Source: Telmatactis stephensoni (Eukaryota > Cnidaria > Anthozoa > Actiniaria > Isophelliidae). Taken from it: a DNA stretch of 64,000 bases. Both the position numbers and the translations under genes were made by a program. Positions 22,219 to 31,400 of this stretch are shown one piece after another. The notes below the pieces were generated by a model. It was not told the DNA's origin. It saw only the letters and a program-made list of their open reading frames with translations, and searched no databases. How positions within the stretch are numbered: position 1 is the stretch's first letter; the number at the start of each line of letters is the position of its first letter. Where the stretch lies: assembly GCA_029948255.1 (NCBI GenBank), contig JALIZF010001871.1, forward strand, positions 558,001-622,000. The letters run 5' to 3'.

Positions 22219-22280
22219 ATACAAAATAGGGGTATCCGTGCGATTTAGAAAGTTATTTGCCGATAAACGCGCGAAAACTG
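22219..22280 (+). repeat. 62-bp direct repeat, copy 2
   Basis: Second identical copy, 2295 bp from the first, located upstream of the SWIM gene and 35 bp before the DIRS element's terminal repeat. It adjoins GACGTCACGTGAAAACCAAG, a phrase also seen in diverged form at about 49855. Confidence 0.9.
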
Positions 22281-22314
22281 ATCAGAATTCGCGAAAATGA
22301 TCAAAAATTTAAAA

Positions 22315-22600
22315 ATTAAACGAGACTTACCTGGAAGTTGAAGTTTGATTGTAATTCTACCGAGTTACAGAGTGCTGAGAGATTACATGAGATAGCAAGC
22401 GCATGCGCCAATCAGTTTTAGAAGACTGAATGTACGTGTTACCCTTCAAGGTATCCCTACATGGGTGGGTAAGGGTTATGGGCATGTAATCTCTCAGCAC
22501 TCTGTAACTCGGTAGAATTACAATCAACTTCAACTTCAGGTAAGTCTCGTTTAATTGTTTTAAATTCTACCTCGTTACCGTGCTGAGAGATCCCATGAGA
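22315..22600. repeat. DIRS terminal palindrome and inverted terminal repeats
   Basis: Arms 22315-22389 and 22483-22556 share GAGACTTACC, GTAATTCTACCGAGTTACAG and GTGCTGAGAGATTACATG with their complements (small indels). Next to them, 22564-22599 (TTCTACCTCGTTACCGTGC) is the inverse of 27014-27051. GCAAGCGCATGCGCCAATC at 22397 is the inverse of about 26995. Confidence 0.88.
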
Positions 22601-22800
22601 TTTTAAAGCAACACGGACATGAAGCCCAAAATGCTGCATTTAAAGGCTATATACACAGACATGAAGCCCATAGTGCTCTATTTATTGTCTATTCAAAGCA
22701 CTATACATATCAAGATATATCTTATGCATCTGACAACACTGATTTTGCATAAGTGGAAACACTAGCTATAGGCTTTTTATAATATCGAGCAAAGCAGCAT

Positions 22801-23910
22801 TCAGATGACCATCCTAGCTGCAGTCTTCAAGATGTCATCTAGATTAGCAGACGCCCTACTGGCTGCTGAAGTAGAAGCTGCCCTGGTACTGTGGGGAGAG
22901 TAGATAGATATATTGATTCCAGCTTGAGCCATAACTTCTCGCACCCACCTAGTTATAGTATCTCTACTTACAGGTTTGTGAGGTTTTACATAACTTATAA
23001 GTAACTTTGAGTTAGTGTTATCTCTAAGAGCTTTGGTTCTTGCAATATATTCTCTCAATGTAGTAACAACGCAAATACATGACTTTTCAAAAGGTTCAAG
23101 AACAACCCGAGGGTTAGGTAATCCTGGTTTGCTTTGTTTAACATGGTCTGAAATAACAAAAGTAACTTTGTTCTGAGACTCAAACATGTTTTTAACATCT
23201 AACATATGAATAGTCTGGCCCCTCTGGCCAGTAACTAATAATAATAACATGACAAGCTTGAGGGTAAGCTGTTTCAGAGTTAATGTCTCAACTGGGTGAA
23301 GTGTACCCAAGTACTTTAGTACTACTTGAACATCCCATATTTCCTTGTACTTTGACCTGGGTGGTCTGGATTGAAAAATCCCCTTGAGTAAGCGTTGAAC
23401 AAGTGGGTGTTGTCCAACACTCTTTCCATCAGCTACTGTGACATATGTAGAAATTGCACTTCTTGCAGTGTTAATAGCACTGTATGTAAGTCCCTGTTTG
23501 TAAAGCTCAGAGAAGAAATCAAGAACCTGTCCTATAGATGGCTGAAAATGATTGACTTTCCTTTCAGCACAAAAAAGTGTCCACTTTTTAAGGTAGCTTG
23601 AATATTGTTTTTTGGTACCTTCTCTCCATGATTGCATGAGTAATCTGGCAGCTGCCTCTGATACTCCCTTTGCTTGATAGTGTTCCCTGACAATGAACAT
23701 GCCATCATCTGGAGTTTGTTCTTCAAGGGGTGTTGAGCTCCTGAGTGTGGGAGAGTGAGCAGATCTTTCTGATGTGGGAGCATCAGAGGAGCTGCTACAA
23801 GGAGGCTGAGTACTTGGGGCCACCACACCTGTGTGGGCCAGACAGGAGCTATCAACAATGCATTTCCTTGTTCCTTCTCTAACTTCTGGAGACATCTGGA
23901 GATGAGACAA
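22801..23910 (-). pseudogene. DIRS tyrosine recombinase, frameshifted before the catalytic tyrosine
   Basis: The 369-residue frame shows the catalytic-domain landmarks: first arginine in VTGQRGQTIHML, and HSTRAASTSAA supplying the His-x-x-Arg pair. The N-terminal core-binding part includes YLKKWTLFC and DFFSELYKQGLTYSAIN. The frame stops at 22801 just after ILKTAA. The expected GWSSE and tyrosine region (ARYY) lies immediately downstream in the next frame, so one extra base near 22817 removes the nucleophilic tyrosine. The N-terminal part overlaps the RT/RNase H frame in a different frame, as is normal for DIRS elements. Product: DNA integrase, inactive in this copy. Confidence 0.85.
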
Positions 23911-25520
23911 AATGGGGGAAATATGTAAACAAACTTATCACCCCAAGAGATAGAGAATGCATCTACATGCATAGCTCCTGGATCTGGTTTCCAGGAGACA
24001 TACTTTGGCAACTGGTTGTTTAGCCTTGATGCAAAAAGATCAATCTCTGGAGTTCCAAGTTTGTCAGTAATCTTGGCAAAGATTTCTGGCTTTAAATGCC
24101 ACTCAGTTCTCACATTAAATACCCTAGATTGTTTATCAGCTTCCACATTGAGAACACCTGGAAGGTGGCATGCAGTTAACCAGATATTGTTTTGCATGCA
24201 GAGCATCCACAGGGATTTTGTAAGTGAATTACACTCAATGGATTTTGTACCTCCCATTGCATTTATATAGCAAACTGTAGTAGAATTATCACTTTTAATA
24301 GCAACATGGTGTCCCTTTAGTAAAGAGAGGAATGATTTCACCCCAAAGAATACTGCTAGAATTTCAAGTTCATTGATATGCTTTTGTTTCTCTTCAGGGG
24401 ACCACATACCCTGTGCTGCCTTTCCATTACACACTGCCCCCCACCCTGTTTTTGAGGCATCTGTTGTCATTTCAATATCTGGGTTGCTAATGGAAACACT
24501 CTTATAAGCTCCTGGTAGGTGAGCAACCCACCAATTCAGATCACTTCTAGAGTCATTTGACAATGTCATGGGTGCTTCAAAGTTTCCATTATTAAGTTTC
24601 AAAGCCTTATTCTTATCTATTTCTATGTTTCTATAGAACAGGGGCCCATATTGGACTCCTGGCAGAGAAGATACTAATAGCCCAATAATTTGAGCAACCT
24701 CTCTTATAGTGGTCAACCTTTTCTTTAACAGTAGTTGGCAGGCTGAGACTATTTTGTCTGCTTTTTCAGGTGTAAGATATACTCTCATCTGAACAGAATC
24801 TAAGATAAAGCCAAGAAAGGACAACTTTTGACAAGGTTGCAACACTGACTTTTCAGAATTTATAATGAACCCCAATGACTCAAAGAGCCTCTGTGTGGCC
24901 AAAATGTTGTTGGTGCATTCCGCAACTGAGGACCCCTGTATATAAGAGTCATCAATATACCCTACATTTAGGTATCCCTGACTACGCAGAGTAGAATACA
25001 CTGGCTTTAAGAGTTTTGTGAAATATCTCGGTGCTGATGCAAGTCCATTTGGAAGACAAGTATATTGAAAAAGGTTGTTTCTCCAAATGAATCTTAAAAA
25101 TTTTCTGTGTTCTATTGCTACAGGCACAGTATAATATGCATCAGTGAGGTCTATGGAACCCATATAACAGTTTTTCTTCATTAATTGTATGGCACATGTT
25201 AGGCTCTCCATTTTGAAATGGATGTACTCTATTGACTCATTGAGTCCTTTCAGATTGAGAATCATTCTATAAGAGCCATTTTTCTTTTTCCTAAGGAAAA
25301 TGTTAGAAATAAACTGAGTGTCAATGGGGATAGCTTTTTCAATTACCCCTTTCTCTAGTAATCGGGTTACTTCACAATCAATTATTTCAGCCTCATTAGG
25401 GCTAAATCTCATAGATGGTATAGGATAGTTTTGCTTTGGGGTTTCAATAAATTCAAGATGGCAGTGTTGCACCATGTCTAATATTTTCTTGTCTGAGGTA
25501 AGGTTTGTCCAAGCTGACAA
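23532..25520 (-). CDS. DIRS reverse transcriptase/RNase H (plus methyltransferase-like tail)
   Basis: An uninterrupted 662-codon frame. The RT domain lies at about residues 60-250: IDTQFISNIFLRKKKNGSYR, SIDLTDAYYTVPV, LPNGLASAPRYFTKL and catalytic YIDD in NVGYIDDSYIQG. RNase H lies at about 350-470: TTDASKTGWG, ELEILAVFF and KSDNSTTVCYIN supply the acidic residues. The tail contains PGAMHVDAFS, FPPFCLISR and LIAPVWPTQVWWP, the region labelled Dam-like in DIRS elements; only a PPF remnant of the catalytic box is visible. The frame overlaps the recombinase at 23532-23910. It is open throughout, so the RT could still be made if transcribed. Confidence 0.9.
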   Translation of the reverse strand: MSAWTNLTSDKKILDMVQHCHLEFIETPKQNYPIPSMRFSPNEAEIIDCEVTRLLEKGVIEKAIPIDTQFISNIFLRKKKNGSYRMILNLKGLNESIEYIHFKMESLTCAIQLMKKNCYMGSIDLTDAYYTVPVAIEHRKFLRFIWRNNLFQYTCLPNGLASAPRYFTKLLKPVYSTLRSQGYLNVGYIDDSYIQGSSVAECTNNILATQRLFESLGFIINSEKSVLQPCQKLSFLGFILDSVQMRVYLTPEKADKIVSACQLLLKKRLTTIREVAQIIGLLVSSLPGVQYGPLFYRNIEIDKNKALKLNNGNFEAPMTLSNDSRSDLNWWVAHLPGAYKSVSISNPDIEMTTDASKTGWGAVCNGKAAQGMWSPEEKQKHINELEILAVFFGVKSFLSLLKGHHVAIKSDNSTTVCYINAMGGTKSIECNSLTKSLWMLCMQNNIWLTACHLPGVLNVEADKQSRVFNVRTEWHLKPEIFAKITDKLGTPEIDLFASRLNNQLPKYVSWKPDPGAMHVDAFSISWGDKFVYIFPPFCLISRCLQKLEKEQGNALLIAPVWPTQVWWPQVLSLLVAAPLMLPHQKDLLTLPHSGAQHPLKNKLQMMACSLSGNTIKQREYQRQLPDYSCNHGEKVPKNNIQATLKSGHFFVLKGKSIIFSHL

Positions 25521-25585
25521 ATAAAATCTTAGCCTGCCAGCAACCTTTAAGTTTCTTACCTCTGGGTTGGTTTCAGTTTGGTTGT

Positions 25586-26233
25586 CTAGTGTTGGTTCTT
25601 TTGACCACTTTTCTTCCCCCCTTCCCTCTTGCTGGGGAAGGGGCGGTTGTAGTTTTTTGATCCTGAGTATTTGTATGGGTATCTCTTCCCATACTTGTCT
25701 GAAGCACTGGTATCCCTGGACCTTTTGTAGCCATCTTTTCGCTCTCTACTAATCTTTGAAGTAATCCGATTGGTGTCGGTTATATCTTTAACAGCTTTGG
25801 GTAAATCATCTCCAAATAACTCAGTAGTTATAGGATTTGATGGGGCACATAAGTAGCGGTAACTAGTGTGAAGCTCTGGTTTCAGGGCTTCTCTACGTCT
25901 TATGTTGACTTCTATGTTGGCATTGGCCAGTAACTGCACACCATCCATAAGGGTGTCCACAATTTTTTCTTTTGGTGGCATTTCTGATTTGTTTAGTACT
26001 TCATTGATCACTTGGACCACAGCAGTTATGCCTTTTACTAGTGCTTTTTGAGCCTTTTGGAGCTTTATGTCTCCTGTCCTTGCCTTCTCTGAGATGTTGT
26101 TCCATATCGCTGAATTGACTTTGGTTTCGGTCAAGATTTCACAGTTTTTTGGCTTGGGGTAGCGTTTCTTAATTTCGTTGAGCTTTTCCTCATTCGTCTT
26201 TTCCCCCAAGAGGTTTTTGAGGATTTTGGCCAA
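25586..26233 (-). pseudogene. DIRS Gag-like protein, C-terminal part
   Basis: A 215-residue frame with a helical, charged region (KTNEEKLNEIKKRYPKPKNC, VNSAIWNNISEKAR), LRRREALKPEL-like and SYRYLCAPSNPITTELFGDD boxes, and a basic tail (KRYPYKYSGSKNYNRPFPSK). It continues the upstream frame 26131-26907 after a one-base shift near 26240. There is no zinc knuckle, which is usual for DIRS Gag-like proteins. Confidence 0.75.
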
Positions 26234-26907
26234 ACCTGCATTATGTCAGGTCCATCTTGATCAGTAACGTTGTACTGCTTTTCTAGCTGACTAAGTATGG
26301 CATTGCTTTCCTCGCTTAAGGAAGCACCATCGCCATCAGATTTTTGCCTCTTTGGGGCCGGTGGCTCTGTGTCACTGGCACTCTCTTCCTCCGATTCAGA
26401 GTCAGAGCTAGACAAATCCTCGTGTCGGCCACCTTGGTACTCGTTTTTGTCTTTAAGTAGTTTTCCTAAGTTAAGGAATCCTTTATTCATGCTAGCCGCC
26501 AAGCTGGAAAGCGAGTCTTTAAAGACTTGAGCGATGTTTTCGCCTGACGTTGAGCTTTCATTCGACGAGCTGCCATGGTTCTCGGCCAGCTTTGGTGACC
26601 CTTTTGGCGCGCTTTTTTCCCTTGTAGATTTTTTCGAGGTCTTTCTTCCTGTAGGAGTTTCGCTGGACTTCTGCCCAGGGTCTTTGCTTTCAGTATCACT
26701 TTTGAGTGATTTTGTGGGATCTTTGGTCCCGTTTGCCTGAGTTTTTGCATTTGGCGTTTTGCCGCCTTTGCCATTGCTGCCATTCATGGTAGCTGTGGAC
26801 TGTTCTGTTCGTTTTCCTTTGGGTTCTGGCTGCCATTTGCTCAAAAGACAGCCTCTGCCGTCGTCTTTTTCCTTTGATTTATCTTGCGAGTCTTTAGAAC
26901 CCGACAT
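26131..26907 (-). pseudogene. DIRS Gag-like protein, N-terminal part
   Basis: Starts at an ATG at 26907 (MSGSKDSQDKSKEKDDG). It is rich in Lys, Ser, Thr and Glu, with an acidic serine run (SSSDSESEEESASDTEPPA) and a probable nuclear-localisation patch (PAPKRQKSDG). It reaches YNVTDQDGPDIMQ before the frame shifts to the C-terminal part at about 26240. A shift at this point could be programmed or a mutation; a single copy cannot tell. Confidence 0.75.
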
Positions 26908-26989
26908 TGGTATGATTTAGACGGATTTTCGGGCAATTTTCCTTTGTTCAAATACATGAACAACTTCACTGACCGGCGACAGACGTTGC

Positions 26990-27051
26990 ACTGATTGGCG
27001 CATGCGCTTGCTATCTCATGGGATCTCTCAGCACGGTAACGAGGTAGAATT
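26990..27051. repeat. DIRS right inverted terminal repeat
   Basis: Complement of segments at the left end of the element (22333-22417 and 22564-22599). It marks the 5' end of the element relative to its genes. Confidence 0.85.
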
Positions 27052-27650
27052 CCCTAGCCCTCCCGGAAAGTAGAGCGAATTACAATGCATTGTGGGAAAT
27101 TTTCAAGATGGCGTCGAAAACAGATCGTTTTTGGTAGAAATGATAGTCAAAACAGGCGTTGTAACTCAGGTTCTATTTATCAACTGTGAATTTCATTCAA
27201 ACACAGGAGAGGCTAAATGGTTTTCCTTTAATTCTGTAAGTTTATTTTTTCAAAAAGTCATAAAAAGGCCTTGCTTTTACGATTGCTTTACCGACAAAAA
27301 ATCAGTGTTTTTGCATGCGCAGAAAGCAGTGCGCGCGGACAATAGTAGGCACCAACCTTAAATTTTCTAAATGGCAGATAAAAATATTTGCATATATATA
27401 TTTATGCTATCATGTATTTCCGAAAGAAGAAGTATGTGCTCCAGACGGCAAAGATCAAGATAAAAATAGGAAAATATATACAGCCGGCCATTGTTCTTGC
27501 ATTTGTACGGTGACCAAGTAACTCTTTATATCAAGACACTTAACGACTCATTAATTATTCATGATACCGTATTCGTACTCTGAACGAATTGATAAATAAA
27601 AAAACAATCTTTATATGGCTGCTATGGTTATGAGCGCTATGGGTCTTTGA
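27052..27650. other. possible promoter/first exon, otherwise no gene
   Basis: TTACAATGCATTGTGGGAA followed by CAAGATGGCG (about 27081-27115) resembles animal promoter motifs (a YY1-like AAGATGGCG and an ATG in good context), and a GTAAGT donor-like site follows at about 27236. The frame after this ATG is only nine codons long, so no first exon can be established. The frame 27092-27361 has no recognised domain. Confidence 0.3.
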
Positions 27651-29849
27651 TTTATTTAAACATATTTCTTGCTGTTATAGCGGAGCTCCCGAGCGGAGCA
27701 CCATACCTAAGAAAAAATGGTAACCCATCGAGTTGATTTTTCATGGACACACAGGGAACCCAACGGCTGTACGTCTGTCCGTACGTCCGTACATACATAC
27801 ATACGGCGTCCGTCCGTGTACATCGCGATACTGATTGGCTGATTGCTTTTTGGCGCCAACTTGACGCGTGCTGACACTTTGAAAACTGAAAATTTACAAG
27901 TTTCCTTGCAGTTTTTATTTGCAAAACTTCAAAATATAATTCTCGAAACCTCGTAAAAATTTAGCGATTTTCATGATCATTAATCTGTGCCGATCTTGAC
28001 GGGTTAAAGCGAATAAAACGTACGTTTGAATTTTTTTTCGGGCCCTAAGTCGTTTCAAAAACTGTTCGAAAGACCGAAGGAAACAGAGAAAATTTTCAAC
28101 GTTGGACGACTTTTTAGTTGGATTCGTAGCTTCAAAAAACTTCTGATAATGAATGAGTCATTGAGGATCGTGTATTCTTCGTTTGGTGAAGATGCCTTCG
28201 GTAAAGCTGCTTAAAAACCTAGCCAAAGTTGGAAATCAAGAATCATCTGCATTGAACGTGAAACAAGGACTGTAGCTATGCTTCTAAAGACAACAAGGAA
28301 AGCACTTCAAGGTAAAGACCCTGGCCAGAAAATGATGTCAAAAAGTCTCTTGTATCTATATTTGATCATTTATCTTTTATTTGGAATTGATGACTTAAAA
28401 AAATAAACGTTTATGCACGTTGAAGACGTTGAACTGTGGCTAAGTTTAAACAAACACTCAAGTACATGACATGTACAGTGTCATTTTGTTTTACAGTAAA
28501 ATTTTTGCACTCTTTTTAATAATAAAATTAGCAAAAGAGATTGATTTTGAATTCATTTCAACCCCACTAATGTGTAAATACAGCTTAAATTTGGGCCTGG
28601 AATTCAATGACAAAATTGACTGGAAAAAAGAAGGAATTATGCATGCAAACTAGAGTTGTTTTACAAATATTAAGCATGAAGTTGCTCAGTAAGCCCTATG
28701 AGACCTTAAATGCAAATTGTATTGAATGTGCTTAATTCCTTGTTTTCTTGTTACGTCAAGTAGCTGTTTTTATAATCACTTAAAATTGTATTATCAGTGT
28801 AATCTTGAAGAGACAAGTATTCACCTAGTGTGTCATTCTATCATTAACTAGACGCACTCGTGCGTTCACTCGTGCCCATGTGAAAGGGAGCCCAAAGACT
28901 TCTACAACGGCGTTTTTGACACAATAACAAATCGTGTTTTGTTTCGTTCATGTTTCAGATGTTTTATATATGAACAACAGTATTACGTGACCAAACGCGT
29001 CAGGTCAAAATACAAGTTCCATGCAATGGTCTGGTGCAGAATTTCGATAATTAAATTCAGTACAAAAACCTCTCAAGATCTCTTGAATAAGAAATAAGAA
29101 ATATAATTGACTTGCCTCTAGATGTGTTCATTTAGCAAACGCGAACATGCAGGGTGAGAAATTCGTGGATTTCCAGCTCAAAGGACCCAGTCTTCGCTTC
29201 AAGTACTCCATTTAGAGTTCAATATTTGGTCAAAGTATTGGAGATCAAACTCAAAATAGCAGCCCATTCTGAAGCCCTTATAAGTTTCTAGGTATATCTC
29301 AAGTGAAAAGCTCCATTTTACATCGTTTTAGTGCTGGAAAAGCCTGTCTCTGAAAGCTATTTTCTTTGTAGTAGCAATTATTATTATGTATTATGTATTA
29401 TTATTATTTTTCTCCGCGATTTCGACCGTAATCTCAATGGCAACACCGCTTACGGTAATAGCCGAAGGCCCATTACTTGCTGCAGTCGGGATCCCTGTGC
29501 TCATGAGCGTGCGCATGTCTTCAGTTGATAGTCAGCTTCAAACACATTTAACATTAAAGGTAATTCTATCTACATTAAAATGATTGTCTGGCTAATTGAG
29601 ACAAACTTGAATACAACTGATTTCCAATATTCATTAGAAGAATGAGATCACAAACACATTGCAACACACTGCTGCCCTGCACTTTGTCCAAGTAACAACT
29701 CATAACCTTGGCTATATGGCGCTGCAATTGTCTTGCTAGGGTTAACATACTCAAACATACATTGAAGCAGGACCAGGATTCTTTTCTGCATCTTCGCACA
29801 ATTTAAATTCACAATGATTCGCTACGTGGCTCTGAGGCTAAGGTCAAAC
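27651..29849. other. non-coding; GAGCTCCGC-bounded repeat region, left part
   Basis: Begins with ATAGCGGAGCTCCCGAGCGG (27676), an ACGTCCGT/ACATACAT tandem patch (27765-27830), and no gene thereafter. GGGAGCTCCGCTAT occurs inverted near 31377, so the whole 27.65-31.4 kb interval may be one repeat-bounded unit. Frames at 28026-28214, 28471-28653 and 29331-29583 show no domain. Confidence 0.4.
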
Positions 29850-29917
29850 GTCGTACTTCACATGAGCCGTATTTAATTCAAAGAAATAAGTTCATGTAAA
29901 GTTCGACGTTTGACCCA
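29850..29917. repeat. short hairpin repeat with GGTCAAACGTCG ends
   Basis: GGTCAAACGTCGTACTTCAC pairs with the complement of GTTCGACGTTTGACC across about 65 bp. It is followed by a field of GACTTAGTCG-like and GTTTGACCTGG motifs to about 30060. Probably a MITE end or a short foldback. Confidence 0.6.
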
Positions 29918-30172
29918 ATTTAGTACGACTAAGTCGTTTTATACGACTGACTCAGGCGTGCTACACTTGAACTTAATTAACTGAGTTTTAGGATCGACTC
30001 ATTTAGTACAACGTTTGACCTGGCCTGTCGAACTAAATTGTTTGGGTCGACCTGAAATTCCAAGACTCATAGGTTTATTACATAAAAACAATGACAAATA
30101 CTGACTAGCTTTATGTTTTAACTTCATCATACGATGATGAATTCTCCTACTGAACTTAAGCACAAACATTCC

Positions 30173-30178
30173 TTTATT
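30173..30178 (-). terminator. polyadenylation signal AATAAA
   Basis: On the minus strand AATAAA lies about 22 bases after the stop codon of the 136-codon gene, a usual position for a compact 3' untranslated region. Confidence 0.6.
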
Positions 30179-30199
30179 TTCTTGATTTTTAGCTTTCGA

Positions 30200-30610
30200 T
30201 TAATTGCAGTACAATTTGAATGACTTAGGTATAGTTGAACGAATGCGTTCGTAAACAAACTCTCTAACCTTTCTGCTCTTGTTCTTCAGACGTTCCATAG
30301 TTCGTAATGGCATTCTACTCGGTTCACGATCGCGTTTAAATACTCGACGATTCTTTATTAAATACACTTTACAATTAGATAACTCATTTGATATAGCATG
30401 GTTCTCGATAGGTTCAGTCAGAAATGCTCGCTCGTAAACTGATTTCATAGAGTCCGCAGACCGACCCGTTCCGAAAACGTTATCGACATCTTTTAGTGTG
30501 GGCCTACCGCGAACAGTGTGTGTATTTGTGTGTAGTTTCACTTTGAGCGTATTAGAAGACGTATTTACCCGTAAATTTGATAGCAACATCTTCGACAGTT
30601 GATCCGCCAT
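30200..30610 (-). CDS. small basic protein of unknown function (136 codons)
   Basis: I do not recognise the family. The best start is the ATG at 30610 (MADQLSKMLLSNLR) because its context ATCATGG is favourable; a longer reading to 30646 would need a GTG. The protein is strongly basic in its second half (KNRRVFKRDREPSRMPLRTM, KNKSRKVREFVYERIRS) with a GRPTLKDVDNVFGTG segment in the middle, and no signal peptide or membrane segment. Two NRF1-like palindromic motifs lie 35-66 bases upstream and AATAAA lies just downstream, which suggests a real intronless transcription unit. A DNA- or RNA-binding role would fit the charge but is only inference. It could also be an accessory gene of an unidentified mobile element, since hairpin repeats lie on both sides. 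Confidence 0.55.
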   Translation of the reverse strand: MADQLSKMLLSNLRVNTSSNTLKVKLHTNTHTVRGRPTLKDVDNVFGTGRSADSMKSVYERAFLTEPIENHAISNELSNCKVYLIKNRRVFKRDREPSRMPLRTMERLKNKSRKVREFVYERIRSTIPKSFKLYCN

Positions 30611-30644
30611 GATTTCCAAACATGTGCATGCTTTGCTTACTTCC

Positions 30645-30676
30645 ACGCGTGCGCTTTACGATCTGCACGCATGCGC
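30645..30676 (-). promoter_or_regulatory. two NRF1-like GC-rich palindromic motifs
   Basis: On the minus strand GCGCATGCGT (30667-30676) and GCGCACGCGT (30645-30654) sit just upstream of the 136-codon gene. Both resemble the GCGCATGCGC site of animal NRF1, typical of TATA-less promoters. These are motif matches only. Confidence 0.45.
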
Positions 30677-30749
30677 TTTACCTACTAGACTGCGATTTGT
30701 GACTGAACGACAATGAAGCCCAATTTTAAACTCGGGCATTCCACAGGAA

Positions 30750-31400
30750 GCCCAAGTAAATATAATATAATATAAATGCTTGTAGAGCGCCTATACAAGT
30801 CAGTTCTAGGCGCTGTATAAAAATTAAAAAGACAAATTATAAATTGTAGGCCAGTTTAAATAAATAAGTCTTGACACTAGTCTTGAAGGATTCCAAAGAA
30901 GTTATGTCTCTTACAGATACAGGGAGAGAGTTCCATAGTAGAGGAGATGCCACAATACTTTCAAGACAGAAAGATCGAAATATAACGGTTCTGCAATGTC
31001 CAGTTTAATTGAAGGATGTTGAAATGGTTCAGTATTTATGTGAATCAAATCAGTTTGAGGGATTTTTGCATTCTATTTCTGAGAATTATGAACCACTACT
31101 ACAAAGTCAATTATAAAAATCTGACTGAATCTGAATAAATATCACTATGGTGACTGAGTTTGAAACTCAAAGCCTTATAATTCTCAGCAGACTTAAGGCC
31201 GGGTAAGGGTATATACAAACCCTAAAGCAAATGCTAAAAAGCTTGATCTATAATCTTTATTTTAACTTTTTCAATAAAATGCAATCTTTGTTTGCCTATT
31301 ACCACAGGAAGCCCAATTAATTTGAATCAAAAACGTCAAAAACAAAGTATTTTAAAAATATTATTTATTTAATTGGGAGCTCCGCTATTAGGTAGTACCT
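30750..31400. repeat. dispersed repeat region with GAGCTCCGC end
   Basis: TAAATGCTTGTAGAGCGCCT and the following 200 bp look like a SINE or MITE tail related to about 15710. The stretch from 31310 to 31400 ends in GGGAGCTCCGCTATTAGG, the inverse of the 27676 motif. No gene. Confidence 0.4.

Larger units (their letters stand above)
22315..27051 (-). mobile_element. DIRS-type tyrosine-recombinase retrotransposon
   Basis: The element order on the minus strand is Gag-like region, RT/RNase H, overlapping tyrosine recombinase, as in DIRS1-like elements. Its ends carry inverted repeats instead of LTRs. The segment 26990-27051 (CATGCGCTTGCTATCTC, CAGCACGGTAACGAGG) is matched inverted in two places at the other end: 22333-22417 and 22564-22599. 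The left end is itself palindromic (22315-22389 against 22483-22556). The copy is nearly full length (4.7 kb), but the Gag and recombinase frames are broken. Replication would be through a circular intermediate inserted by the recombinase, as known for DIRS elements. Confidence 0.92.

Noticed and set aside
26297..26740. Plus-strand frames opposite the DIRS Gag region
   Set aside because: Antisense shadows with a Phe/Ser/Leu-rich composition reflecting the Lys/Ser/Glu-rich Gag.
22315..27051. Retrovirus or LTR retrotransposon
   Set aside because: The element has a tyrosine recombinase, inverted terminal repeats and no LTRs, aspartic protease or DDE integrase; DIRS fits.
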